Assembly: GCA_964403505.1 (NCBI GenBank)
Contig: CAYOFP010000002.1
Span: 74,431 to 138,430 of the forward strand
Direction of reading: 5' to 3'
DNA: 64,000 nt
DNA from: CAKSEI01 sp964403505
Lineage (GTDB): Bacteria; Bacillota; Clostridia; Oscillospirales; CAG-272
Under the pieces are notes generated by a model that saw only the letters and a list, made by a program, of their open reading frames with translations, did not search any database and had not been told where the DNA came from. Positions 37,594 through 44,706 of the stretch are shown here, in pieces (position 1 is the stretch's first letter; each line of letters opens with the position of its first letter). The translations under genes were made by a program, and so were the position numbers.

Positions 37594-38778
37594 TTATCCT
37601 TTCAGATTTGTTCTCACGAATAGATCGCCGGGCAGCTCTTTTGCTATTGCGTTCATCGAGAACAGCGTGAGCTGAGTCAGCGTATTTGTCAGGGGGATTC
37701 CGGTCTCTTCGGATATTTCTTCCGCAGATTTGGGTATAGATGAAAGTGCGTTGTATATCTTTCTTTCGTTTTCACTCATTATACGAGGGATATTTTCATT
37801 TTTCTTTACATCATTTTTGGTTTCTTTTTTCTTTTTTGTAAAAAATGTTTTTCCCCGGCTGTGTTTCACTGCGGGCAGGACATTAACTGTGTCCGGGTGG
37901 ACGAGCTGATATTCCGCTATGATATCGATAGGCCCCGTGACCATTTTTGCCCCTTGCTGAATGAGCATATTTGTACCGACGCTTGCAGATGCATCGATGT
38001 TTCCGGGGACGGCATATAGTGAGCGGCCTTGACTTAACGCTCTGTTAGCGGTAATGAGAGCGCCGCTCTGTGCCGGCGCTTCGATCACGAGTACGCCGTC
38101 ACAGATACCGCTGATGATCCTGTTTCGCTCGGGAAATGTTGTTTTGGATACCCCGGACAAAGGCGGATACTCCGAGATGATGAGGCCGTTTTTGCGAAGG
38201 TTGTGATATAGCGGTTCGTTGCATTTCGGATATATGATGTCAACTCCGCAGCCGAGCACCGCTACCGTCATTCCGTCGCCGTTGAGAGCGGCGATATGTG
38301 AATATTTATCGATGCCGTCTGCCATGCCGCTCACGACCGTGATTCCTGCACGTGCAAGACCCTCGCATATGTAATTTGCGCTTTTCACGCCGTAGTCCGT
38401 AGATTTTCTCGTTCCGACAGAGGCGATGTAAACGCCTTTGTTAAAATCGACTTCTTTGCCTTTGCAGTATAAGAGAGCAGGCGGGTCTTGTATCATTTTC
38501 AGCTTTTTGGGATACCTGCTGTCACAGTACGGTATGATGAAAATGTCGTTTTCATCACAGTATTCGAGGATCTGCTGTGCCTCTGTCAGACTTTTATTTA
38601 CCAAAAGGCTTTTGGCGTTCTTCGATAATACAGCGTCAAAATCATCGTTTGCGTCAAAGTCGTAATGATATACTTCTTCTGCAGAACCGAATGACGCAAG
38701 TAGCATCCCGGCGGTTTTTGAGCCGGGGACGGAGGAGATGGAAAACCATATCCATTTTAATAAATCATAATCGTGCAT
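37594..38778 (-). CDS. dprA: DNA processing protein DprA
   Basis: 394 residues. DprA loads RecA onto incoming single-stranded DNA during transformation. The Rossmann core has YIASVGTRKSTDYG near 112-125, VVSGMADGIDKYSH near 144-157, VLGCGVDIIYPKCN near 168-181 and SGVSKTTFPERNRIISG near 204-220. A Lys-rich linker (about 305-330) leads to a C-terminal winged helix (ERKIYNALSSIPKSAEEI...). It overlaps the methylase gene upstream by 14 bases and precedes topA by 6, the conserved dprA-topA order. Confidence 0.95.
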   Translation of the reverse strand: MHDYDLLKWIWFSISSVPGSKTAGMLLASFGSAEEVYHYDFDANDDFDAVLSKNAKSLLVNKSLTEAQQILEYCDENDIFIIPYCDSRYPKKLKMIQDPPALLYCKGKEVDFNKGVYIASVGTRKSTDYGVKSANYICEGLARAGITVVSGMADGIDKYSHIAALNGDGMTVAVLGCGVDIIYPKCNEPLYHNLRKNGLIISEYPPLSGVSKTTFPERNRIISGICDGVLVIEAPAQSGALITANRALSQGRSLYAVPGNIDASASVGTNMLIQQGAKMVTGPIDIIAEYQLVHPDTVNVLPAVKHSRGKTFFTKKKKETKNDVKKNENIPRIMSENERKIYNALSSIPKSAEEISEETGIPLTNTLTQLTLFSMNAIAKELPGDLFVRTNLKG

Positions 38779-39520
38779 TTTTACTAAGTTCCCATATCAG
38801 GATCGCTGCTGCGACCGATGCATTCAGAGATTCTGTATCTTTTGTGATAGGTATGATTACCTGTTTGTCGCAACTGTCTATGATGTCTTTATTTAGTCCG
38901 TGTCCTTCGTTTCCGACGGCAAAGCATGTTTTGCCCGTGATCTCGATATCGCCGATTTCGAGCGAGCGATCGGAGAGCGTGGCGGCGCAAAGGGTATATC
39001 CGTTTTTGTGCAGTTCTTCTATCTCTTGCACACCGTTCCCGATAATAATACACTGACGGAAGACAGCACCCATAGATGACCTCACCGCTTTCGGCGAATA
39101 TGGGTCGGCACATCCGTCGCAGAGAATGAGCGCGCCGATATCAAAGGCGGCGCAGGTGCGTATCATAGTGCCGACATTGCCGGGATCTCCGAGCGAACAC
39201 GCCATAAAGCGGGTGGCGTTTTTCGGCTCCGCATGAGGTTTCTGCGCTATGCAGAATATGCCGTCCGGCGCCTTGTCGTCGCTCAGCTTCCCGTATACTC
39301 CGTCGGTTACGGGAGTGTATGGGATATCGGGCATTTCATGTGAGGAAAGAAAGCTTTCGCTTGCAAAAATATCGGTAAATGAGATCCCCTGTGCGAGCGC
39401 CTCACAAAACAGCTTGTATCCCTCAAAGCAGAACAGAGAGGTTGCGTCACGGTATTTCTTGTCCTTTAGCTTTACCGCCTCTGTTATTTTTTTATTATTT
39501 CTTGAAGTTATTATTTCCAT
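38765..39520 (-). CDS. TrmH/SpoU-family 23S rRNA (ribose-2'-O) methyltransferase
   Basis: 251 residues. An N-terminal L30e-like substrate domain (1-95) precedes a knotted SPOUT domain with motif 1 SLGDPGNVGTMIRTCAAF near 108-125, motif 2 CFAVGNEGHGLNKDII near 193-208 and motif 3 IPITKDTESLNASVAAAIL near 219-237. It 2'-O-methylates RNA; RlmB-like activity at 23S rRNA is the likeliest but unproven. Closeness to rplT and infC is common. No promoter was seen in the 39 bases between the rplT terminator region and its ATG, so it may depend on read-through. Confidence 0.88.
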   Translation of the reverse strand: MEIITSRNNKKITEAVKLKDKKYRDATSLFCFEGYKLFCEALAQGISFTDIFASESFLSSHEMPDIPYTPVTDGVYGKLSDDKAPDGIFCIAQKPHAEPKNATRFMACSLGDPGNVGTMIRTCAAFDIGALILCDGCADPYSPKAVRSSMGAVFRQCIIIGNGVQEIEELHKNGYTLCAATLSDRSLEIGDIEITGKTCFAVGNEGHGLNKDIIDSCDKQVIIPITKDTESLNASVAAAILIWELSKNARL

Positions 39521-39531
39521 TTTGCAGAAAG

Positions 39532-39554
39532 AAAAGCCGGAAAAACCGGCTTTT
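39532..39554 (-). terminator. Terminator-like hairpin after rplT
   Basis: Stem AAAAGCCGG/CCGGCTTTT (39532-39540, 39546-39554) with a 5-base loop. On the minus strand it is followed by TTTCTTTC-like sequence, so it ends infC-rpmI-rplT at least partly. Confidence 0.75.
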
Positions 39555-39559
39555 TTAAC

Positions 39560-39916
39560 TTATTTAAGTGCAGCTTTAGCTTTTTCTGCGAGAGCAGCGA
39601 ATGCTTCCTTGTCGGATATTGCGATCTCGGAGAGCATTTTGCGGTTGAGGTCAATACCCGCTTTTTTAAGGCCGTTCATGAATGTTGAGTAATTCATGCC
39701 GCAAACCTTAGCCTGTGCGGATATTCTCGTGATCCAGAGAGAACGGAAATCTCTCTTCTTCTGCTTTCTTCCGATATAAGCGTAGTTGCCGCTTTTCATG
39801 ACGGCTTGCTTCGCCATCTTGAAGTGCTTGCTCTTTGAACCCCAGTAGCCTTTTGCAGCCTTGAGTATTTTATTTCTTCTCTTGCGCGTCATCATAGCGC
39901 CTTTAACTCTTGCCAT
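39560..39916 (-). CDS. rplT: 50S ribosomal protein L20
   Basis: 118 residues. It starts MARVKGAMMTRKRRNKILKA, then GYWGSKSKHFKMAKQAVMKS and later RISAQAKVCGMNYSTFMNGL, all characteristic. bL20 binds 23S rRNA early in assembly and, in Bacillus, also represses its own operon through the leader. It is the last gene of infC-rpmI-rplT, with a GGAGGAT ribosome site. Confidence 0.98.
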   Translation of the reverse strand: MARVKGAMMTRKRRNKILKAAKGYWGSKSKHFKMAKQAVMKSGNYAYIGRKQKKRDFRSLWITRISAQAKVCGMNYSTFMNGLKKAGIDLNRKMLSEIAISDKEAFAALAEKAKAALK

Positions 39917-39941
39917 TTGTATGATCCTCCTGATTTACTGA

Positions 39942-40136
39942 TTATTTCTGAAGCAGCTTCTTTACCGTAGGTGCCATTGAAGTGCTGAGATAGCCGGCTT
40001 TTCTGAGAGCTCTCTTGCGCTTTGTCGTTTTGATGCCGAGCTTATGTCTGCGGAATGTGTGGTTGAGCTTAACCTTGCCGTCCTTCGTTACCGAAAATCT
40101 TTTGGCAGTAGCCTTATGTGTTTTGATTTTTGCCAT
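39942..40136 (-). CDS. rpmI: 50S ribosomal protein L35
   Basis: 64 residues, basic, starting MAKIKTHKATAKRFSVTKDG, with HKLGIKTTKRKRALRKAGY and LL near the end. The start at 40136 has AAAGGAG 6 bases upstream; in-frame sequence above it overlaps the infC tail. It is 13 bases after infC and 25 bases before rplT. Confidence 0.98.
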   Translation of the reverse strand: MAKIKTHKATAKRFSVTKDGKVKLNHTFRRHKLGIKTTKRKRALRKAGYLSTSMAPTVKKLLQK

Positions 40137-40149
40137 TTTATTTCTCCTT

Positions 40150-40707
40150 TCACTTGGCTGCATTCTGTTTTGCAGGCAAAATAAACATTGTCATGAAGCG
40201 TCCCTCTAAAACAGGGGACTTATCGATCGTTCCGAATTCTTCGCAGTCTTTGGCGAATCGTGTCAGCAGATCCCGTCCTATTTCCTGGTGCGTCATTTGT
40301 CTGCCGCGGAATTTGACGGATACCTTGACCTTATTGCCGGACTTGAGAAAACGCTTTGCATTGTTGACTTTTGTATTAAAGTCGTTTGTGTCGATGAGGC
40401 AGGAGAGCCGTACTTCCTTTATCTCGACACGCTCCTGCTTTTTCTTCGCTTCCTTTTCCCGTTTGTCCCGGTCGAATTTGAATTTGCCGTAATCTATTAT
40501 CCTGCATACCGGCGGATCGCTTTGGGGAGCGAAAAGTGCGAGGTCAAGTCCTTTTTCGTATGCCAGGTCGAGTGCGTCGATTGCTTTCATTACTCCGATC
40601 TGCTCAGAGCCATCTCCGATTACTCTCACCTGTCTTGTCTTTGAAAAACCCGGTGCAGAGAATATTTCCTCGTTTGTGAGATGATCTTTTGAATTTACGT
40701 TTTTGAT
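40150..40707 (-). CDS. infC: Translation initiation factor IF-3 (probable AUC start)
   Basis: About 185 residues. IF-3 keeps subunits apart and proofreads start codons. Recognised by LTNEEIFSAPGFSKTRQVRVIG, EKGLDLALFAPQSDPPVCRIID, YGKFKFDRDKREKEAKK and SVKFRGRQMTHQEIGRDLL. Start choice: GGAGGT (40720-40715) is followed 7 bases later by an in-frame ATC (40707-40705). An in-frame ATG at 40722 overlaps that site itself and has no ribosome site of its own. IF-3 genes classically start with AUU or AUC, which gives autoregulation, so I place the start at ATC. With ATG the protein would be 5 residues longer. It leads rpmI and rplT. Confidence 0.93.
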   Translation of the reverse strand: MKNVNSKDHLTNEEIFSAPGFSKTRQVRVIGDGSEQIGVMKAIDALDLAYEKGLDLALFAPQSDPPVCRIIDYGKFKFDRDKREKEAKKKQERVEIKEVRLSCLIDTNDFNTKVNNAKRFLKSGNKVKVSVKFRGRQMTHQEIGRDLLTRFAKDCEEFGTIDKSPVLEGRFMTMFILPAKQNAAK

Positions 40708-40729
40708 GTGGAATACCTCCATGGATAAT

Positions 40730-40846
40730 AAAAAATGTACGACACAGAAGTACCGTACAAACACAAATCGCAAACATATTGCGGAAAATGTATTGACCGT
40801 ATCGGGCATAGCTCATACGGTGAGAACGGAACATTCTGCTTTATTT
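40730..40846 (-). ncRNA. infC leader with attenuator-like hairpin (candidate L20 leader)
   Basis: Between the promoter and the infC ribosome site lie about 120 transcribed bases with no gene. On the minus strand a hairpin CCGTAT/ATACGG comes first (rc of 40801-40825 region). A second stem, TGTACG/CGTACA (40759-40754 with 40741-40736), is directly followed by six T (40735-40730) just before the start region, like an intrinsic terminator. In Bacillus the equivalent leader binds L20 and terminates early. The arrangement fits; the L20-binding fold itself was not shown. Confidence 0.55.
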
Positions 40847-40852
40847 TCGTAT

Positions 40853-40881
40853 AGTATACCACTTGTGCGGACGTTTGTCAA
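40853..40881 (-). promoter_or_regulatory. Promoter of the infC operon
   Basis: On the minus strand: TTGACA (40881-40876), 17-base spacer, TATACT (40858-40853). The predicted start near 40846 gives a leader of roughly 140 bases. It is the only clear promoter found for the long minus-strand run ending at leuS. Confidence 0.9.
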
Positions 40882-40914
40882 GCGGTATTTTTTATTTTTT
40901 TATGCACGCCGCCC

Positions 40915-40942
40915 TTGATTTTATTTTTTGATGTGCTATAAT
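40915..40942 (+). promoter_or_regulatory. Promoter of the stalk-domain protein gene
   Basis: TTGATT (40915-40920), 16-base spacer, TATAAT (40937-40942). Divergent from the infC promoter. A MITE-like element lies between it and the gene at 41135. Confidence 0.65.
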
Positions 40943-40957
40943 ATCCATATATAGTAC

Positions 40958-41120
40958 AAGGCAACACCGCATCATTCTGGCAGCACACTTGCTTATACAT
41001 TTCCTGTCATACTTCACAAATTTCGTCGGCAGAGGCTCTACTCTTTCCTCCTCAATTTGTATCGTCTGACAAAAAATCTATCGGCGCAATTGCACCGTCA
41101 GACTGATGCGGTATTGCCTT
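40958..41120. mobile_element. MITE-like element, 163 bp, with 17-bp terminal inverted repeats
   Basis: The left end AAGGCAACACCGCATCA (40958-40974) and the right end TGATGCGGTATTGCCTT (41104-41120) are inverted repeats matching at 16 of 17 positions. The inside has no open frame of note. The size, ends and lack of coding potential fit a miniature inverted-repeat element moved in trans by a transposase. No clear target duplication was seen. It fills the 5' UTR between the promoter at 40915-40942 and the gene at 41135, and would be transcribed as a foldback RNA ending 4 bases before the ribosome site. Confidence 0.7.
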
Positions 41121-41134
41121 AAAAAGAGGATCAA

Positions 41135-42013
41135 ATGGCGGAGAAGAGAAATTCAAGACAACAATCCCGTTTTTCGGCTATAATGACGCTGTATCTGATT
41201 TTTTTTGCGGTTCTGATTGTATTGACCTGCGGTGTTTTTGCCGTGATCGTGAATTCGCAGAGGATACTTGCTTTTATCCACAGAGACAGCTATGTATACC
41301 AGCTCGGTATCGATAACCTGGAGGACACGACAAAAAAGGTTGTATCTGCGTCGGAGCTCTATTATGACGGGAAGCTGTATTTTTCCATGGACGATATAGC
41401 GCGGCTGTGTGATCTTACGGTTATGGGCGATTACAGTAAGCGCACCTATTTTCCGTCGGACGATGATTCGCAGTATGTTACGTTTTTTTATTCATCCGAT
41501 AAGATCGTGATAAACGGCGAGGCTACGACGATGGCGGATATTATGTTTGAAAAGAACGGCGAGGTTTATGTGCCGGCTTCCTTTTTCTATAATTTTTCCG
41601 GCGGTATCAGCATAACTTTGGATAAAGAAAAGTCAAAGATAACCGTAAGCCGTGTTTCTACCGGAACGAAATATAACACGCTCGGACAGGAGCAGCAGAT
41701 ATATCAGGATATCGTCTTTCTTTCCGGCTCGAGCGAAGAACTCGAACACTTAAATGACAAGGAAGTATTTGCAAATACCGTTCCGCTCGAGAGCGACCCT
41801 CCTTCGGAGTCTGACCCGGTGCCTGCTCAAAGCAACGGTAACAGCGGTAATTCCGGCGGCACATCAAACGACAGCCGTCCTATTCAGACGCCTGTTACGG
41901 GCGGAAACGGAAATTCCGGAGACTCGCCGCCGACTGATAATAAGCCGCAGGACGGTATCATATCCGGCTCGGATACTACATCAGACGATATGTTAAGCGG
42001 TGTTTTGGATTGA
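41135..42013 (+). CDS. Membrane-anchored protein with stalk-type (copper amine oxidase N-like) domain
   Basis: 292 residues. A basic N-terminus and one membrane helix (about 17-42) anchor the protein outward. Residues 65-185 look like the beta-rich copper amine oxidase N-terminal/stalk domain common in Clostridia (KVVSASELYYDGKLYFSMDD, VYVPASFFYNFSGGISITLD, SKITVSRV). The last 75 residues are low-complexity Ser/Asn/Gly/Pro-rich (GNSGGTSNDS...), probably an extended wall-spanning tail. Function is unknown; no enzyme motif was seen. AGAGG lies 5 bases before the ATG. It is 9 bases before a D,D-carboxypeptidase gene, hinting at a shared role in the cell wall. Confidence 0.75.
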   Translation: MAEKRNSRQQSRFSAIMTLYLIFFAVLIVLTCGVFAVIVNSQRILAFIHRDSYVYQLGIDNLEDTTKKVVSASELYYDGKLYFSMDDIARLCDLTVMGDYSKRTYFPSDDDSQYVTFFYSSDKIVINGEATTMADIMFEKNGEVYVPASFFYNFSGGISITLDKEKSKITVSRVSTGTKYNTLGQEQQIYQDIVFLSGSSEELEHLNDKEVFANTVPLESDPPSESDPVPAQSNGNSGNSGGTSNDSRPIQTPVTGGNGNSGDSPPTDNKPQDGIISGSDTTSDDMLSGVLD

Positions 42014-42022
42014 GGTAATATT

Positions 42023-42913
42023 ATGAACGGTAATTATAACAGTAATAAAAGAAAAAAGGCAATGCAATACAGATTGGTATTTTTTCTCCTGTTTTTTGTC
42101 TTAGCTTTTATGATCATACTCGGCGCACTGTATATTTTTGTGCCGGCACGGGATATTACAAATATTGATAACGTTCCCGGTATCGTTGGTAACAGCGAGC
42201 CGTCTGACTCGACGGGAGCGAACGCCCCTGTCAGGCCGAGCGGGGACACTCACGATAAATATGATGATTATTCCTATACTTTCTCCGCCGATCTCTCTGC
42301 GTATGAAGAATATATGAATCCGAAAACAGACGAATATCTGTTTCTTGTCAACGTAGACAATAAGCTCGCATCGGACTATATTCCGGGCGACCTTGTTGAT
42401 GTCGTAAATACCCGGGACGACGGAAGAAACACTCAAAAAATGCGTGCCTGTGCCGAAAAGGCGCTTGAGGCATTGTTTATCGAGGCGGAAAAGCAGGGAA
42501 TGACTTATGTAAACCCGAGCTCGGGTTACGGTCTTTCGGTGATGAGCGCATACAGAAGCTACAGCTACCAGACCGAGCTTTTTAATAATAAAGTCGCTCA
42601 GCTCGGCTCGGAAGAGGCGGCGAGTAAGATCGTGCAATACCCCGGGGCGAGCGAGCATCAGTCGGGATTGTGTTGCGATATGCATAATATTCCGTCGGCC
42701 GACACATCATATGAGAGTGATGATTCTGCAAAATGGCTTGCGGAGAATTGTTATAAATTCGGCTTTATCCTCAGATATCCGAAGGACAAAACGGATATTA
42801 CGGGAGTTTCATATGAGCCGTGGCATTTCCGCTTTGTCGGCAGATATCATGCGAGCAGAATACACGAGCTCGGACTGTGTCTTGAGGAGTATATGGAGTA
42901 TATTAAAAAATAA
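42023..42913 (+). CDS. D-alanyl-D-alanine carboxypeptidase, VanY/M15B type
   Basis: 296 residues. One N-terminal membrane helix (about 13-36), a Ser/Gly-rich linker and then a zinc peptidase domain: SAYRSYSYQTELFNNKV near 175-191, zinc ligands in GASEHQSGLCCDM (His212, Asp near 219) and EPWHFRFVG (His near 267). It trims the terminal D-Ala from peptidoglycan stem peptides on the outer face of the membrane. No vancomycin-resistance genes are nearby, so a housekeeping wall role is likelier than resistance. It is co-transcribed with the stalk-domain protein. Confidence 0.88.
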   Translation: MNGNYNSNKRKKAMQYRLVFFLLFFVLAFMIILGALYIFVPARDITNIDNVPGIVGNSEPSDSTGANAPVRPSGDTHDKYDDYSYTFSADLSAYEEYMNPKTDEYLFLVNVDNKLASDYIPGDLVDVVNTRDDGRNTQKMRACAEKALEALFIEAEKQGMTYVNPSSGYGLSVMSAYRSYSYQTELFNNKVAQLGSEEAASKIVQYPGASEHQSGLCCDMHNIPSADTSYESDDSAKWLAENCYKFGFILRYPKDKTDITGVSYEPWHFRFVGRYHASRIHELGLCLEEYMEYIKK

Positions 42914-42963
42914 TTGCGCAGAAAATAAATTTTGCAAAAATTATCAAAAATTGAAATTAGGTA

Positions 42964-42992
42964 TTGCAAAATAAAAAAAGCTGTGATATAAT
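42964..42992 (+). promoter_or_regulatory. tRNA-Glu promoter
   Basis: TTGCAA (42964-42969), 17-base spacer, TATAAT (42987-42992), 19 bases before the tRNA. Confidence 0.8.
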
Positions 42993-43011
42993 ACATCTGT
43001 CCTAAAGACAA

Positions 43012-43086
43012 GGCCTGATGGTCAAGCGGCTAAGACATCGCCCTCTCACGGCGAAAACGGGGGTTCGATTCCCCCTCGGGTCACCA
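43012..43086 (+). tRNA. tRNA-Glu (anticodon CTC)
   Basis: The cloverleaf folds by eye: acceptor GGCCTGA with TCGGGTC, D-loop GGTCAAGCGGCTAAGA, anticodon stem TCGCC/GGCGA around CTCTCAC (anticodon CTC), T-arm GGGGGTTCGATTCCCCC, and an encoded CCA (43084-43086). It has its own promoter and terminator and stands alone. Confidence 0.95.
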
Positions 43087-43091
43087 GAGAG

Positions 43092-43122
43092 AATTCCCGA
43101 TACGTAAGTGTCGGGAATTTTT
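43092..43122 (+). terminator. tRNA-Glu terminator
   Basis: A 12-bp stem AATTCCCGATAC/GTGTCGGGAATT (43092-43103, 43108-43119, one wobble), loop GTAA, then a T-run. Confidence 0.9.
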
Positions 43123-43151
43123 GTATGCATTTTTGCGTGGAGGTTAAAATA

Positions 43152-44360
43152 ATGGAGAAGAAAAATATCATTATAGGTCAGTCGGGCGGACCGACCGCAG
43201 CAATCAATGCGACGCTCGCAGGCGTTATTTCTGCGGCACTTGATGCAGATGGGATCGATACTGTTTACGGTATGAGGAACGGTATCGAGGGTCTTTTGTG
43301 CGGCGACGTGATAAAACTAAACGGTTATTTTGACGCTCCGGGTTCGATTGAGAAACTGAAACTTACACCGGCGTCGGCGCTCGGCTCCTGCCGCAAAAAA
43401 CTGCCGGGTGTGGATTCGGGCGACGATATATTTGAGCGTATTATTTCTGCGCTTCGTTCTCTTGATGTTTCATGCTTTTTTTACATAGGCGGAAACGACT
43501 CTATGGATACCGTCAGCAAAATGACGGCGTATGCACAAAAAAACAGAATCGATGACATTTCCTTTATCGGCGTTCCGAAAACGATAGATAACGACCTTGT
43601 GTGCACGGATCATACGCCCGGCTTCGGCTCTGCGGCGAAGTATCTTTCGGTCTCTGTTTCCGAGATGGTTCGTGACTGTGCCGTATATACGGTCCCTGCG
43701 GTCACGATCATCGAGATCATGGGGCGTGATGCCGGATGGCTGACTGCCGCCGCAGGCCTGTGCGACGGCGTTGACTGTATGTATTTTCCCGAGATACCGT
43801 TTGATAACGACAGATTTTTTGCCGATATTGAAAAGGCGTTTGAAAAACACCCGAATGTTGTCGTCGCCGTTTCCGAGGGAATCAAATACAGCGACGGCGA
43901 GTATGTCGGTGCATCGGGTCAGAGCGGCGTAAAGGATGTTTTCGGGCACAAGTATCTTTCGGGAACGGGAAAGACGCTCGAGAGAATGGTCAAGGAAAGA
44001 TTTTCCTGTAAGGCACGCAGCGTTGAAGTCAATATATTGCAGAGATGCGCATCCCACATGCTGTCAAGGACTGATATTGCCGAGTCTTTTGATATCGGCT
44101 CGTATGCCGTCTCGCTTGCTCTTGCAGGGAAGACCGGCGTAATGCCGTGCTTTGTCCGCAAAGAGCAGAGCTATGAGATCTCATATGAGAGCGAAGATGT
44201 GACCCTGATCGCAAATAAGATAAAGACCTTGCCCCGTGAATATATCAACGACGAGGGAAATCATGTCACGCAAAAATGTATTGATTACCTCCTGCCGCTG
44301 ATTGAGGGTGAAATATATCCCGAATATAAAAACGGACTTCCCGTGCACTTTGTTTTTTGA
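43152..44360 (+). CDS. 6-phosphofructokinase with pyrophosphate-type active site
   Basis: 402 residues. It phosphorylates fructose 6-phosphate. It starts IIIGQSGGPTAAINATLAG. Phosphoryl-donor residues match the PPi-dependent class: GGNDSMDT near 112-119 has Asp where ATP enzymes have Gly (GGDGS), and PKTIDNDL near 140-147 has Lys where ATP enzymes have Gly (PGTIDND). TPGFGSAAKYLSVSVSEM and EIMGRDAGWLTAAAGL are also typical. I therefore expect a reversible PPi-dependent enzyme. The start ATG 43152 follows GGAGG by about 10 bases; a frame extends 27 bases upstream from an unsupported codon. Confidence 0.88.
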   Translation: MEKKNIIIGQSGGPTAAINATLAGVISAALDADGIDTVYGMRNGIEGLLCGDVIKLNGYFDAPGSIEKLKLTPASALGSCRKKLPGVDSGDDIFERIISALRSLDVSCFFYIGGNDSMDTVSKMTAYAQKNRIDDISFIGVPKTIDNDLVCTDHTPGFGSAAKYLSVSVSEMVRDCAVYTVPAVTIIEIMGRDAGWLTAAAGLCDGVDCMYFPEIPFDNDRFFADIEKAFEKHPNVVVAVSEGIKYSDGEYVGASGQSGVKDVFGHKYLSGTGKTLERMVKERFSCKARSVEVNILQRCASHMLSRTDIAESFDIGSYAVSLALAGKTGVMPCFVRKEQSYEISYESEDVTLIANKIKTLPREYINDEGNHVTQKCIDYLLPLIEGEIYPEYKNGLPVHFVF

Positions 44361-44411
44361 GTAATACTTTTTCACTTATGTGAAATAATAAATTTTGCGG
44401 AGGTGATATTT

Positions 44412-44585
44412 ATGAAGATTACTGATATGACTTTGGGCGCCGCTGTCGGAATGATAGCAGGACTCTCTGTCGGAATGGTCGTAGCATCGGACAAAAAGAA
44501 AAAGCATAAGATCATGCGTGCGGCAAAGAAAACTGTTGATGCAATGGAGGATACGGTAAAGAGCGCAGTTGATTTTATGGACTGA
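44412..44585 (+). CDS. Small YtxH-like membrane protein
   Basis: 57 residues. A Gly/Ala/Met-rich hydrophobic segment (about 6-26: DMTLGAAVGMIAGLSVGMVV) is followed by a Lys cluster (DKKKKHK) and an amphipathic helix ending AVDFMD. The shape resembles YtxH-type small envelope proteins, but no function can be assigned. ATG 44412 follows GGAGGTGAT; a GTG at 44403 overlaps that site. It stands between pfk and serC with a terminator after it. Confidence 0.8.
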   Translation: MKITDMTLGAAVGMIAGLSVGMVVASDKKKKHKIMRAAKKTVDAMEDTVKSAVDFMD

Positions 44586-44613
44586 AAGAACAGGTTATTC
44601 CTGTTCTTTTTTT
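44585..44613 (+). terminator. Terminator after the small membrane protein gene
   Basis: Stem AAAGAACAGG/CCTGTTCTTT (44585-44594, 44600-44609), loop TTATT, then T residues. It begins at the last base of the stop codon. Confidence 0.88.
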
Positions 44614-44643
44614 ATGCTATATATACAAATATGTAAAATTATC

Positions 44644-44672
44644 TTGACTTGTTAAAATAAAGGTAGTATAAT
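44644..44672 (+). promoter_or_regulatory. serC-serA promoter
   Basis: TTGACT (44644-44649), 17-base spacer, TATAAT (44667-44672), 34 bases before the ATG of serC. Confidence 0.85.
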
Positions 44673-44706
44673 TATTCATTGAAAAATATATTTTGGAGGC
44701 AGAGAA

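Noticed and set aside
42023..42913. Vancomycin resistance operon (VanY)
   Set aside because: No vanH, vanA/B-type ligase, vanX or vanRS genes are nearby; M15 carboxypeptidases are common wall enzymes.
44361..44402. Hairpin TTTCAC/GTGAAA after the phosphofructokinase gene as a terminator
   Set aside because: Only 6 bp, A/T-rich and without a T-run; too weak to call.
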